In this document: positions 47,495 through 57,635 of the stretch, piece by piece | Position numbering within the stretch: position 1 is the stretch's first letter | Layout: the number at the start of each line of letters is the position of its first letter | Assembly (NCBI GenBank): GCA_016709025.1 | Contig: JADJEQ010000004.1 | Location: 315,647-379,646, forward strand | DNA length: 64,000 nt | Origin: Bacteroidales bacterium | GTDB lineage: Bacteria > Bacteroidota > Bacteroidia > Bacteroidales > Lentimicrobiaceae | Direction: 5' to 3' | Translations under genes and position numbers: made by a program | The notes under the pieces: model-generated | What the model saw: the letters and a program-made list of their open reading frames with translations, nothing else | What the model was told of the DNA's origin: nothing | Databases searched by the model: none

Positions 47495-50053
47495 TTACTC
47501 AGGCACAGGCCCTTCAAAAGTTCCTGTTACATTGGCCATTGTTGCTTCGCAGGGGCCAAGGGAGGCTTTGAACAGATTACCTGCTCTGGCGTTAAATCCC
47601 TCCGTTAATAAAATGAAATTCCCGGCTTTATAACTAACATCAGTCCCAATACCACCGGTAATAATTCGTGATGAACTTACGGAAGTATTGGCTTCATAAA
47701 ACTGGAAACCAGTGTAATTAGGATTGCCGGGATCATTTGCCTGAGTCAGAAGATAAGAAGAAGGGCAAACTGTGTAAAGATCCGATGACCAAAGCCCCCT
47801 TCCGTAGGTTGCAGCTCTTATCAGACCCGAGGTTTCATTGATTTCAAGGTCGAAAACAGGGACTGTCGGTAATCCGTTCATAAAGGGAATCCAGTCTCCG
47901 ATCGAATTGTTCCGGTAATAGATACCAATATCAGTACCAATGTATAAGGCATCGTCGGGCGAGCCGTCGGTATCCTGATAAGCAATACAATTCACAATCA
48001 CATTGGGAAGGGTTCCCGAAATATTGGTCCAGGTATCCCCGCCATTTGTCGATCGGTAAACTTTCTGTCCGGCATTGTATTGACCCACCGTTACAAAAAC
48101 ATCCAATGAGTTATCGGGATTAACTTCTATAAAAGTAATTCCGATGCCCGGCAACCCGGCACTGATACTGGTCCATGTTCCGGCAGCGTCATCCGACCTC
48201 CAGATCGAAGTGCCATTGGATGTATAAATCCGGCTGGTGTTACTTGTCCCAATAGCCATGGCACCTCTGCCATCAACACCAGTATTCGTCCACGAAGTAC
48301 CTCCGTTTGTACTTTTATACACATCGGAATAACCACCATAAATAGTGTTAGCATTTGAAGGGCTCATCAGGTATGGAGTAACCCAGCTACCCGTTGATCC
48401 CGGAGGTTGAATTCCATTGTAGGTAGCACCTCCATCAGTGGATTTGACTAAAATTCCGTTTTGCCTTGAATAATAAAGAATGTTTGCATTGGAATGGTCA
48501 ATCATGCAGTCCATGCCATCGGCACCCTGAATATGCTGCATACTGGCACCTCCTGTCCACTTATTGGAACCGTTATCCTGCGTCCCTCCAATAAGAAGGT
48601 TCGAAATCGACGGTGTACCTGCAATCCGGTACCACTGAGTATTGGCGATACCTGAGGTCAGATCAACCCAGGAAGTCCCAAAGTTTGTTGACCTGAAAAC
48701 ACCACCATCGCTGCAACAATAAAGGTAATCGTTCAACGGATTGATGGCCAGGTCGTGGATATCGGCATGGGTATAGCCGATTGTATTCCCACGGGTATCC
48801 CACCATGAAGAAATTGTCCAGGTTGTTCCCCAGTTTGATGAGGTCCAGGTGTTGATCCCACCAACAATTACATCGGAGCTGTTGGTCCGCGATACCGCCA
48901 TAGCCAGATCGTAGGTGGTCTGGTGGGAGTCATCGTTCCCTGTTGAAGAATATCCGAGAAGGTTCGGTGTTGTTGACCTAGTAGAAAAACTTCCGCCACT
49001 GTTTGTGGATAGGTAAAAACCTTTAAATGATCCTACTGCTGTGGGAGGCCCGCCAAATAAATAAACATAATTCGCGTTTGCCGGGGAAACAGAAATGGCA
49101 ATCCTTGTGCATCCACTTGGCATCCCGGTGGTTATCGACGTCCAGTTCTCCCCGGTGTCTGTTGACCGGTAAAACGTTGAAGTCCCTGATACATAAATGT
49201 AGTCCGGATCTCCGGGTTTGAATTCTATGTCCCTGTAGCTTCCGGCCAATACCTGGGTCCAGGTCGTTCCGCTGTTGGTGGTTTTATATATGCCATCGTT
49301 CGTTACAGCAAACAGCATACTTGTAATTGTCGGGTGCATAACAAGCTTATAACCCCGCACTGCATCGTTCACAGTCCACGTCAAACCGGTGCTGTTCCAG
49401 GTTACACCGCCGTTGGTGGTTTTCAATACACCAATGGATTGTGTATCGTTTCCATCTCCGTCACCGGTGAGAATGTACATGATGTTGGTATTGTTATAGT
49501 TAACAGCTATACCTGAAACACCTATCCGTGGCATTCCGTCGGTGAGAGGTGTCCAGGAGGTTCCACCGTTGTTGGTTCTCCAGAGGCCACCGGCAGGCAT
49601 GCCTACCCAGAAAATACTGGAATTGTCAGGATGAAATGCGATGACATTGATTCTGCCAATACCCGGATTCCAGCCGGAAACATTGGTATAATCGGTTGGC
49701 CCTATCGAAGCCCAGTATCCATTGGTTACATTAGGCGCCATGATCCCACCGGGACTATATTGCTGTTTATGCTCCAGGTATGACTCCCATGTTTTGGCAG
49801 TTACATTAATGACTTTCCCATCTTTGGAAAGCCTGTGTTGGTGAATGTATTCCCACCGTTTCCATTGTTTGTAACCCGACCCCTGGCCTTTATCCTTATC
49901 TGCAAAATACAACTCGGCATTTTGTTGAATTGTGGCAAAATCATCTGTGCCCGGGTTCAACCACAGATCGGAAGGGGAGCTCTGCTGTCCGTAAAGACTT
50001 ATAGTCACGAACATCAACAGAAGTATCATTATAAAATGAGTATTATTTTTCAT
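47495..50053 (-). CDS. Large exported sortilin/BNR-repeat protein
   Basis: An 852-residue exported protein. After the signal peptide (MKNNTHFIM..., ends LYGQ) the bulk (about 110-760) is a double beta-propeller of sortilin/Vps10- or BNR-like repeats, each with a TTNGGxTW core (LWRTNNGGTSWTPL, VLKTTNGGVTWNST, YKTTNSGTTWTQV, YRSTNGGDTWTNI). The C-terminal 90 residues carry a VSYKAGNFILLTEGFNARAGN motif ending in GPCE, a small stack domain common at the end of Bacteroidota surface proteins. No classical T9SS tail is present. I start at 50053, where the signal peptide begins; the frame extends 72 bases further into the neighbouring gene. Role unknown; surface binding is likely. Confidence 0.82.
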   Translation of the reverse strand: MKNNTHFIMILLLMFVTISLYGQQSSPSDLWLNPGTDDFATIQQNAELYFADKDKGQGSGYKQWKRWEYIHQHRLSKDGKVINVTAKTWESYLEHKQQYSPGGIMAPNVTNGYWASIGPTDYTNVSGWNPGIGRINVIAFHPDNSSIFWVGMPAGGLWRTNNGGTSWTPLTDGMPRIGVSGIAVNYNNTNIMYILTGDGDGNDTQSIGVLKTTNGGVTWNSTGLTWTVNDAVRGYKLVMHPTITSMLFAVTNDGIYKTTNSGTTWTQVLAGSYRDIEFKPGDPDYIYVSGTSTFYRSTDTGENWTSITTGMPSGCTRIAISVSPANANYVYLFGGPPTAVGSFKGFYLSTNSGGSFSTRSTTPNLLGYSSTGNDDSHQTTYDLAMAVSRTNSSDVIVGGINTWTSSNWGTTWTISSWWDTRGNTIGYTHADIHDLAINPLNDYLYCCSDGGVFRSTNFGTSWVDLTSGIANTQWYRIAGTPSISNLLIGGTQDNGSNKWTGGASMQHIQGADGMDCMIDHSNANILYYSRQNGILVKSTDGGATYNGIQPPGSTGSWVTPYLMSPSNANTIYGGYSDVYKSTNGGTSWTNTGVDGRGAMAIGTSNTSRIYTSNGTSIWRSDDAAGTWTSISAGLPGIGITFIEVNPDNSLDVFVTVGQYNAGQKVYRSTNGGDTWTNISGTLPNVIVNCIAYQDTDGSPDDALYIGTDIGIYYRNNSIGDWIPFMNGLPTVPVFDLEINETSGLIRAATYGRGLWSSDLYTVCPSSYLLTQANDPGNPNYTGFQFYEANTSVSSSRIITGGIGTDVSYKAGNFILLTEGFNARAGNLFKASLGPCEATMANVTGTFEGPVPE

Positions 50054-50121
50054 AAGCTTCCGTTTTTTAAGATAGTTACCAGGAAACTGTAGTTCCGGCA
50101 AAACTGAAATCATTAGAAAAT

Positions 50122-50700
50122 TCATCGCGCCGGCTGTTTTTCGCGTGGCTGGTCATCCGGACCTTTTATTTCACGATAATTGATGATCTTACCCTGAGGA
50201 GCTGGAATTTCCTGCGATGAAGGGCCGTTTATTTCACGGTAGTTGAAAATCGAACCTTCTGTTTTAACTTTTGCCTGGCCGGTATTGGCATCAATATCAG
50301 CACTTGTATTGCCTGGTTGTGATAAGTTAACTTCAGGTGTTTTTTCAACGATTATGCTATGTTCTGTTCCAGCATTCAACTTTGGATCGGTTTCCGGGGT
50401 TGTCGGCCTGGATGGAGATGGAATATTATCTTTTGATGACATTCCTTCATCCAATGGTTTCGCGTCGAAGTCAGGGGTAGTTGGTTTCTCGGGATTGCTG
50501 GTCTTTTCGGCTAACAATGCCTCTTCTTTATTGGCATAAAGCTTTGTGTCATAATCAACAGCAGCAGCACCCGGGTTCATTGAAATAATTTTAGCTTCAC
50601 CTGAATCAGCAGTGGGCTGAACAACCTTTTCCTGTGCCCGGGCCGTCATCAATCCGCAGAAGACCAATCCCAAACCTGTTATAATAGCTTTCTTTTTCAT
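50122..50700 (-). CDS. Small exported low-complexity protein
   Basis: A 192-residue protein with a signal peptide (ends TARAQ, about residue 22) and a disordered, Pro/Asp/Lys-rich mature part with no fold visible. Two short repeats near the C-terminus read FNYREINGP and INYREIKGP. It precedes the sortilin-like gene (69 bases) and follows the fibre-like gene (31 bases) in one minus-strand operon. A linker or surface-scaffold role is possible but not shown. Confidence 0.6.
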   Translation of the reverse strand: MKKKAIITGLGLVFCGLMTARAQEKVVQPTADSGEAKIISMNPGAAAVDYDTKLYANKEEALLAEKTSNPEKPTTPDFDAKPLDEGMSSKDNIPSPSRPTTPETDPKLNAGTEHSIIVEKTPEVNLSQPGNTSADIDANTGQAKVKTEGSIFNYREINGPSSQEIPAPQGKIINYREIKGPDDQPREKQPAR

Positions 50701-50731
50701 CTTTTTGGCTTGTTAAGTATGATGAGCGGAG

Positions 50732-52129
50732 CTACTTGTCTGTAGTTTGTTTAACCTGACGGTTATCCTGCTTCATTGCGCTGATCTCAGCCTGGAGCTG
50801 CCTGATCTGCTTATCCTGACTGATCAGATGCAAGGTTAGTTCCTCAACCTTTTCAAGCAGCTTTACCTGCATGTCACCCAACTGAATTCCTTCTGACTCA
50901 ACCTGTGCGGCTGATGGAATGCCCGGCAAATGTTTGTTCCTGTTGATGCTTTCTTCCAGGCTGGAAAGGCTCATAAGATCATAATCCGGTGCAAACACGT
51001 AATCGGGCCAGCTGGCAAATGCCTGAACCAGTACTTCAGTACAGGCGATTTTACCGTTCACCGAAAGGTCATAACCGGCAGCCTGTGTTGTAGTTCCGAT
51101 GCGAAGATCGTTGCTGATATATACACTTCCGCTACTGAAATATCCGGCCCAATTTGTAGCGCCTCCCGATGCAGTTCCATAAATACCAATTCTGGTACCA
51201 ACACCACCGGCTCCGGTGGCTGATCCATAAACACCATAAACAAAGGATGTATAAGTGGTTCCGTTTGCAAAACCCCTGACGCCCATCCAGCCACCTTCAC
51301 CATAAACTCCGATTCCGGAGCCGGGCCGCGGAACTGAAATACCTTCCAGGGCCCTTGTATCAGTGGTTCCTGAATGCATAACCCTGGAGGAGAGGAGTGT
51401 ACTTAACGAGTCGGAGGCTCCTTCACCGCCCATGAATCCCTCAATTAAAAACCGTCCCTTAAATCTACCGGCATAGTTGGTATTTGCACCTTGTGCCTGA
51501 GCATACAATCCATAATTTGTTGTCGTTGTGCTAATCCCATCTGAGAAAAATATCCCTGCATAATTATTGAGATTATCATCATTATTCCAGCCATACACAG
51601 CAGCTCCGTTACCGCCGGCATTGGACTTAATACCCAAAACACCGGCGTTGACCACATCAAACGGTGCACCCAGCACTGATGGCTCAAGAACACCCAACAT
51701 ACCGGCTGCATAAAGAAAAGCAGACTCGTCGTTTCCCACAATGGCTGCCTTTCCTGAAAGGTAATTTATGACATTCAAACCATTGTTGTTCGGATTGGTC
51801 ATCCCTATACCAACCCTTCCGGTATTAAAATAGATGTCGGATCCGTTTGCCTGCCAGAAATCGCTTGAGGCAGTTCCGAATCTTTGCCAGGCAGCACCAT
51901 CGTAGAAATAAAAACCGGGATTACTATTGGTTTGATAGATGATCAAGCCAGTTACCGGTGCAACCGGCCTTTGGGCGAAGGTCATGCGTGGTACCAACAT
52001 ACCCAGTCCGGTAGCCTTTACGTCGAGCATTGATGAAGCATCAGGAAGTGAACCATCGGTATTGATGGCAACCTGGGCATGTAATTCAAAACACAGGGCC
52101 ATAGCTAAAAGAAAGAGTAAATTTTTCAT
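50732..52129 (-). CDS. Tail-fibre-like exported protein
   Basis: A 465-residue protein with a signal peptide (ends ELHAQ). It carries the same head as the clpP-tig block proteins (AINTDGSLPDASSMLDVKATG, PRMTFAQRPVAP, GLIIYQT), a shaft of GVYGSATGAGG / GIYGTASGGATNWAGYFS repeats, and a C-terminal module of about 80 residues (SLSSLEESINRNKHLPGIPS, VKLLEKVEELTLHLISQDK). That module ends many Bacteroidota fibre proteins and forms a trimeric coiled coil. It is likely a surface fibre. First gene of the operon 52129 down to 47495. Confidence 0.78.
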   Translation of the reverse strand: MKNLLFLLAMALCFELHAQVAINTDGSLPDASSMLDVKATGLGMLVPRMTFAQRPVAPVTGLIIYQTNSNPGFYFYDGAAWQRFGTASSDFWQANGSDIYFNTGRVGIGMTNPNNNGLNVINYLSGKAAIVGNDESAFLYAAGMLGVLEPSVLGAPFDVVNAGVLGIKSNAGGNGAAVYGWNNDDNLNNYAGIFFSDGISTTTTNYGLYAQAQGANTNYAGRFKGRFLIEGFMGGEGASDSLSTLLSSRVMHSGTTDTRALEGISVPRPGSGIGVYGEGGWMGVRGFANGTTYTSFVYGVYGSATGAGGVGTRIGIYGTASGGATNWAGYFSSGSVYISNDLRIGTTTQAAGYDLSVNGKIACTEVLVQAFASWPDYVFAPDYDLMSLSSLEESINRNKHLPGIPSAAQVESEGIQLGDMQVKLLEKVEELTLHLISQDKQIRQLQAEISAMKQDNRQVKQTTDK

Positions 52130-52445
52130 AGACTAAGTTTTTGATGTTAACTTATTATTGAGAATAATTAAGAATACACAGGTAAAATAGCAGTATGATT
52201 AGCCGGGAGTAGAGTACCGTTAGTTGAACGGAAGAAAACCGTTAACAAATTTTAACATTATGCGAATAGATAAGTTCATTACAGCACCTCCTCTATTGGA
52301 GAAAACACTGTTAAATATTTGTTAATGTTTTCCCAACACCTCTAATCTTCTGAATATCATATTATTAAAAATTTTCTATTGATGGTATCAACCAACCTGT
52401 CGAAGTGTTTATAAGTTGAGAATTTTCCCCCTGATTCAACAACCC
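52130..52445. other. Gap with TTAACA-rich words
   Basis: About 315 bases with no gene. It should contain the promoter of the minus-strand operon. TTAACAAATATTTAACA-type words occur twice (minus strand, near 52250 and 52315) and resemble GTTAAATTTTTGTTAA at 33390-33408 upstream of the related head-module gene. Confidence 0.4.
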
Positions 52446-53441
52446 CTAGTTGGGCATCGCTTCCCCGGGTGCAAAAACTGTTTCCAATACAGTATATTCC
52501 TTAGGGTCAAGCGAATGCAGGTATCGGTATAAAGCTTTCAGTTCAACTTCATTCATCCTGGAAAATGAGCCCCAGGGCATGGGGCTACCCTGATGCGCAC
52601 GACCAGCCCTGAAACGGTCTACAAACATTTGTTCAGTCCAGCCAACCATAACACCTGTTGATGAATCGGGGGTAATATTGGGCGAAATAAAACCATATCC
52701 GCCTGACAAATTATCCGGCGGAAAAAGCCCTCCCCCGGCAAAATCAGGCCCGGTTTGCTTTCCTGATTTCATATCATATTCAGTATGACAAAACCTGCAA
52801 TTGCCGATGCTGTTGGCAACATACTTTCCATATTCTATTGTCGAGTCTATTGCAACAGATTGAGGTGGTATTTTCTTCGGGCCCTCGGGCTTCATCAATC
52901 CGAAAGCGAGCATGGCCTTACCCATAAAACCATATTCTGAAGTCTTAACTTCATGTCTGACAGGCTCCTGCGACCTCATAAATGAAACTACCGCAATAAG
53001 ATCCTCATCGCTCATCTCCTGGAATGGCATAAAAGACATAAGAAATCTGCCATCATAACCAACTGAATGACGAAGACTCCTGGCCAACTCTTCATCGGTG
53101 CGGTTGCCAATCCCGGTTTCGATATCCGGCGTAAGATTGGGCGCTCTGAAGGTGCCAATTCCTGATATTTCAAGCCCCCAGCCACCGATCAATGGCAATT
53201 GCGAACCTTTCTCAATTTCCATGAAATCTTCAACCGGCATGTGACAAGAAGCACAATGTGCCGGGCCATAGGCAAGGTACCTGCCACGGGCAATAACAGC
53301 AGAATCGCTGCTCGCTGTTATTTGCGGATAAGGCGCAGTATATTTCCTGTTCCAGGTAAACTGTATAAAAAGTACCAGCCCGATAATTAAAACGCCAAGC
53401 ACAATGCCCGTCCATTTCAGAACTTTGATATTTTTTTTCAT
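52446..53441 (-). CDS. Diheme c-type cytochrome
   Basis: A 331-residue membrane-anchored cytochrome. One N-terminal helix (about residues 8-28) is followed by two cytochrome c domains with heme motifs CASCHMP (about residue 62) and CRFCHTE (about 217). Each has a distal Met candidate (RFLMSFMPFQEMSDEDL; SPMPWGSFSRM). This is the arrangement of alcohol/aldehyde-dehydrogenase-linked or general periplasmic electron carriers in Bacteroidota. There is no dehydrogenase or oxidase gene beside it, so the partners are unknown. Confidence 0.88.
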   Translation of the reverse strand: MKKNIKVLKWTGIVLGVLIIGLVLFIQFTWNRKYTAPYPQITASSDSAVIARGRYLAYGPAHCASCHMPVEDFMEIEKGSQLPLIGGWGLEISGIGTFRAPNLTPDIETGIGNRTDEELARSLRHSVGYDGRFLMSFMPFQEMSDEDLIAVVSFMRSQEPVRHEVKTSEYGFMGKAMLAFGLMKPEGPKKIPPQSVAIDSTIEYGKYVANSIGNCRFCHTEYDMKSGKQTGPDFAGGGLFPPDNLSGGYGFISPNITPDSSTGVMVGWTEQMFVDRFRAGRAHQGSPMPWGSFSRMNEVELKALYRYLHSLDPKEYTVLETVFAPGEAMPN

Positions 53442-54203
53442 GATATCCTTTTTAAAGGTGAATACTGAATTGTCAGTTGTTCATCAATATTCAGATAGTT
53501 AGGAAAGAAAGCCGGTATTTGATTCCGTTTTTAAAAATCAACATATAATCAACAAATTAATTCATTCCGGAACCGGTGAAAAATTATATGGCTTCAATAC
53601 TGTTGAAAGGATAGATGTTGTAGTTTCAGGTAAACAAGTTGATTAATAAATTGGTTAACAGCAATATTGCATTTAACACATCTTTAACATATGCATCTAT
53701 TTCAGGGCATAGGGCATAGGGCACAGTGCTCAGGGCATGGAGCATGGGGCATGGGGCATGGGGCAAGGAGTTAATTGGAAAATTTCGTCTCTTTAGCAAC
53801 AGACACGGGGACAAGCCTGATGAATCATGGCAGGAGATAAATGAATCTGCGCATGGCTTAACGGAAGGAGCAAAAAAAAAGGTTTAAATCTATGTGCCTA
53901 TTGCCTTTCTATGTGACTATGTGTTGAAAGTACGGGTTGCAAAAGCAGAAACGATCAAATACGGCAAAGTGCGGAAAGAGGTCCATAATTGAACCCACAA
54001 CATAGAAATTAGAAATTAGAAATTAGAAATTCTCTTTCCCTTCTCTCTCAGTCTCTTAGTCACCCTTCTCCACTTTCTCCCCTTCTCCACTTCTCCCCTT
54101 CTCCCCTGATCTCTTCGTCTCTTCGTCTCTTATTCCCTTCGTCTCTTAGTCTCTTAGTCTCTAAGTCCCCTTATCCCCTTCTCCCCGCGGCTCAGGAATG
54201 GAA
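53442..54203. repeat. Repeat-rich gap
   Basis: About 760 bases with no gene. It contains GCATAGG/GCATGGG heptamers at about 53705-53768, AGAAATT words at 54004-54030, and CTCTTCGT/CTCTTAGT octamers at 54040-54180. Confidence 0.65.
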
Positions 54204-54662
54204 TCAGCTGAAAGGCAGATAAATCGTTTTCCCTGCAGCATCCTTCACTGCCTTCAATATCTGGCGTCTGTTGCGGGATGGATCGTATGAAACATGCACC
54301 CACCGGTAATCAAACTCATTGATCAACTGATCGAATGGAAGGTTAAGCTCCTTTATTTTCTTAAAAAGAAATTCATTGCCATGGTTGTGATCAACTATAT
54401 CGGCTGCCTGACCGGTCATGTGCTGACTGTTCTTTGACCCCTTGATCGCTGTATTGAGGGAAGGGCAGCGGTAACCACTGTTAAGATTGACCGGAGAGCC
54501 CAAAGCATCCCGTAATGGCTGAAGAATGTTGACACTAAGCGCCCTGAGACTCTCTATTATTGCCTGCGGCGGGTTGTATTGCTCTTCGTCGAACTTACGG
54601 TTAGAGGTCAGTAGTAATTCATACAGTGAAAAATTCTTGGTAAATTGAATGTCCGGATGCAT
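54204..54662 (-). CDS. M15 family peptidase (D-Ala-D-Ala carboxypeptidase/endolysin-like)
   Basis: A 152-residue single-domain protein with the M15_3 zinc motifs: NSGYRCPSLN, SQHMTGQAADI (His and Asp ligands) and WVHVS (third ligand). No signal peptide is seen, as in phage endolysins and many Bacteroidota copies. It would cut peptidoglycan stem peptides. It is flanked on both sides by repeat tracts, with no phage genes, so a domesticated or isolated gene is likely. Confidence 0.85.
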   Translation of the reverse strand: MHPDIQFTKNFSLYELLLTSNRKFDEEQYNPPQAIIESLRALSVNILQPLRDALGSPVNLNSGYRCPSLNTAIKGSKNSQHMTGQAADIVDHNHGNEFLFKKIKELNLPFDQLINEFDYRWVHVSYDPSRNRRQILKAVKDAAGKTIYLPFS

Positions 54663-55039
54663 AATTGTAAGGTTTAGGTTAAGGTTTAGGTTTAGGTTTA
54701 GGTTTAGGTTTAGGTTAAGGTTAAGGTTAAGCCTGCCCGCCTGAAGTGTGGCGGGTAAACCTGGCTGACAAATCAGGTTGAATAGTTAAATCCATTTAGC
54801 CAGTCAGACGGAGGCGAGGTTGAGAATGCCTTCACTTTTCACTCTTCACTCTTTGTTATCTGAGATCTTGTCGAAAGACACTCTTCTCTTCACTTTTCAC
54901 TTTTCACTTTTCACTTTTTTTACTCACTACTCACTACTCACTACTCTTCTCTTAGTCTCTCAGTCTCTTAGTCTCTTAGTCTCTCAGTCTCTCAGTCTCT
55001 CAGTCTCTCAGTCTCTCAGTCTCTTAGTCTCTCACTTTT
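54663..55039. repeat. Hexamer and octamer tandem tracts
   Basis: At 54669-54732 about ten copies of the hexamer GGTTTA with GGTTAA variants follow the M15 gene start. At about 54885-54945 there are CTTTTCA and CTACTCA heptamers, and at 54950-55032 the octamer AGTCTCTC repeats about ten times. No gene is present. Confidence 0.85.
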
Positions 55040-55675
55040 TCACTTCAGGCCATACCTGGTGGCAATCTCCTGCCGTTCATCCCAGGCATCCGGGGAACTC
55101 ATCAGGCCAAATTTCTCTCTCAGCCGCTCGTGTTCTTTCTCTTTCGCTTCAGAACCATCGGGAAACCCATTTTCAGGTGTGAGCTCATAAAAAACCCGCT
55201 CAAGATATTCCTCAAAAGGCTGGTTGAAATACATATCCATAAAGCGTAACGGCTTGTCGGAGGCATTCCAGAAAGTATGCTTTATCATGCGTGGCCGTAA
55301 ATGCCAACCTCCGGCCTCAACTGTAACCACTTCATTACCCATCAGAATGCTGGCCGTGCCTTCCAATACCAGCATCAATTCATCCAGCTCCTTGTGCCAG
55401 TGAGGAGCCGGTCCCATTACTTTTGGCGCTACGGCTGTTTCAACACTTGAATACAAACCATTGGTCATGGCTGAACGCACCCAGGTTCTGATGGCCATTC
55501 CTCCATTAGGATCCAGGGGCGGCTTAGAAGGCAGGAGCATTTGTTTCATCGGGTCATTTTCCGGGCCAGTGCCCTGCTGGCTGATGGTACTACCGATGGC
55601 ACTGAACCCGCTTCCGGATAAAGCACCAAATGCTGTTAACAATCCGGCAGATAAGAGAAAATTGCGTCTTTCCAT
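55040..55675 (-). CDS. Cupin-domain exported protein
   Basis: A 211-residue protein. The N-terminus MERRNFLLSAGLLTAFGAL looks like a Tat-type or related signal (single RR). The cupin barrel (about 75-160) has PHWHKELDELMLVLEGTA and a second motif around GWHLRPRMIKHTFWN, with His and Glu in the usual metal-binding places. Reaction unknown; such proteins are common as small secreted dioxygenase-like or binding proteins. Stand-alone gene after a repeat tract. Confidence 0.8.
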   Translation of the reverse strand: MERRNFLLSAGLLTAFGALSGSGFSAIGSTISQQGTGPENDPMKQMLLPSKPPLDPNGGMAIRTWVRSAMTNGLYSSVETAVAPKVMGPAPHWHKELDELMLVLEGTASILMGNEVVTVEAGGWHLRPRMIKHTFWNASDKPLRFMDMYFNQPFEEYLERVFYELTPENGFPDGSEAKEKEHERLREKFGLMSSPDAWDERQEIATRYGLK

Positions 55676-56198
55676 AAACTGGTGATCAGGATTTAAGTAT
55701 TAATATAATGAGGTAAAATGGTAACAGGCTAACTGATATACACAGTAATTTCAGGGTATCAATGTAGGTTGAGGAGGGAAGAGTAGGTTGTAAAACTTTA
55801 GTCAGTTCAAAAACAGCCAGGATTCCAATAAGTTAAAACCACAATGAAGATTAACAGATTTTTAACATTTGAGGTCTTACCCCTAACCTCATAATCCTCC
55901 GCAAAACATGGGAAGGAAGACTTTTCATATCAATGGCGGCAATTAAAAAGCAGCCTGGAAACAGAGAAAAACCAATGATCTTCGTTGCTGCCCGGCAGGT
56001 TAATTTCAGTCGTTCCTTAATTGGAATCGTCAACCCGGAGTGATGTTCCATTTTACAATTAAGCATTAGCCGGGAACCCAGGGAACAAGCCTTTCACAAT
56101 ATAAATACCTAATAATACTGATTCCCAGGCCTTAAAACCACTATACTTTTACAGCAGTGGAATTCCCTTCCTGAATCCGGATTTTAAAGCCAGCCATT
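55676..56198. other. Gap without a gene
   Basis: About 520 bases between the divergent cupin and lipoprotein genes. Short frames on the minus strand are not convincing: there is no ribosome site and their composition is unlike that of genes. I see no clear repeats. Confidence 0.5.
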
Positions 56199-57392
56199 AT
56201 GACCAAGCACGACTGTTTTTCCCTGGTATTAATTTTCACGATTTTTCTGATTACCGTTTCCTGCGATAAAGAAAAATCTCCCGACGATCAGCCCGTGAAC
56301 CCGGCCGACAGCGGCAGGTACATTGTTACCTATAATGAATCACAACTGGCAGGCAACCTGAACGGATACCGTTTTGAATCGGCTTTCGGAACCGCGGAAC
56401 CATTGGCTTATCCTTACCTTTGGTTACAGTTTGCTGACGATTACAACGACAGCATACGCCTGGTTGTATTAAATCAGAATGCCGCTAAATCAATCACCAG
56501 ATACATGACTGCCAATTGTTACAATGGCAACATAAGCAGGAAATTTGATCATGGTACCTTCCCGAACGATGTATCCAACTCCATGTCATTTGCATTTGAT
56601 CACCCGAAGTTTCTGCTCTTCTGGTACGACAAGGTAAATGGAACCATTACCCAGACTGCTACTGTTTTCGGGATGAATGCACAGGTTTCTCAAATTTTTA
56701 CCGGAATGCAGGATCAGTATTCCTATCAGTTTCTCAACCGCTACCTGATAAGGTATATCAGCGGAATCAGCCTGTGGCCTTTTAACCATGCCAACTGGAA
56801 CGATGAAACCCAGTTTGTGGCAACCAGCGAACTCAGTGCACCAAAGGCCATCGGACACTACTTTGATGAAACATTTTCAACTTTTCCCTACGATGTGCTA
56901 CATAATATGTACTCCGGTTTTTTCCAGTCAACTTATGCCGGCACCTACGTGGGCATTTCGAAAGGCAGTACGAACCTGGATACCTTGATGCTTAACAACA
57001 ATCCACCTGAATGGTATGATCCTCAAATCTGTAGTGCATTCATTGATAAATCCGGGGATACCCTTTACCTGGGTACAACTGTTAATGTCCCGAATACAAT
57101 ACAGGTGGTTTCCAGCCTCTATCGTCTGATAGAAGGTTCCGGCCGGATGGAGGTCGTTTATTCAGACATTCCAGTTGTTCATCAGCTTCGTTTCTTCCGC
57201 CATGGATATTATTATGGCACCTCTTCAACCGATGGGAAACCTGTGCGCATAAACAGGTCGGGGGTGGCAGAATCAGTTCCGGTGCCGGAAACTTCAACAG
57301 GAGCCAGCCTGATTTACAGCAGCAACAAAATCATTGCACTGAGTGTCTCTCCGGATGGCAAACGGCTTGAAGTTTTTTCCAGGGACTATTAG
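56199..57392 (+). CDS. Lipoprotein of unknown function, propeller-like
   Basis: A 397-residue protein with a lipoprotein signal (lipobox TVSC at about residue 22, then a Lys/Asp-rich linker). The mature part is beta-rich with spaced WY/GT strand motifs and a C-terminal SPDGKRLEVFSRDY, suggesting a beta-propeller of the YVTN/DUF type. No catalytic motif. Single gene; it ends before a 240-base gap with the HU terminator. Confidence 0.65.
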   Translation: MTKHDCFSLVLIFTIFLITVSCDKEKSPDDQPVNPADSGRYIVTYNESQLAGNLNGYRFESAFGTAEPLAYPYLWLQFADDYNDSIRLVVLNQNAAKSITRYMTANCYNGNISRKFDHGTFPNDVSNSMSFAFDHPKFLLFWYDKVNGTITQTATVFGMNAQVSQIFTGMQDQYSYQFLNRYLIRYISGISLWPFNHANWNDETQFVATSELSAPKAIGHYFDETFSTFPYDVLHNMYSGFFQSTYAGTYVGISKGSTNLDTLMLNNNPPEWYDPQICSAFIDKSGDTLYLGTTVNVPNTIQVVSSLYRLIEGSGRMEVVYSDIPVVHQLRFFRHGYYYGTSSTDGKPVRINRSGVAESVPVPETSTGASLIYSSNKIIALSVSPDGKRLEVFSRDY

Positions 57393-57581
57393 ATTGGGTA
57401 ATATGGGTGGTTTAAAAGTTATGAAAACCACATGAATGGCCAGCGCAAACACTGATGTAATTAGTTTTCAAACATTTGCGTTCTATGACAAAGAAGGGAA
57501 ACAGTATAATCAGAATGACAGGGATGAAATGTAAGATTTTGCAGGCCACTCCTGTGCCCCAAAGGGTTATTTGCAGGGCAT

Positions 57582-57615
57582 AAAAAAGGCCCGGATCGTT
57601 GATCGGACCTTTTTT
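57582..57615. terminator. Terminator of the HU gene
   Basis: A run of A residues with GGCCCGGATC faces GATCGGACC with a T run, and on the minus strand the hairpin ends in T residues. It sits 21 bases after the HU stop. On the plus strand it could also end the lipoprotein transcript. Confidence 0.8.
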
Positions 57616-57635
57616 AAAATTTCGGATGGTACGGA

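Noticed and set aside
54204..54662. Phage lysis cassette
   Set aside because: The M15 peptidase stands alone between repeat tracts, with no holin or other phage genes.
54950..55032. Possible CRISPR array
   Set aside because: The octamer AGTCTCTC repeats without spacers, so this is a simple tandem tract.
55851..56066. 71-codon minus-strand frame
   Set aside because: No ribosome site, no signal peptide and no recognisable fold; likely chance.
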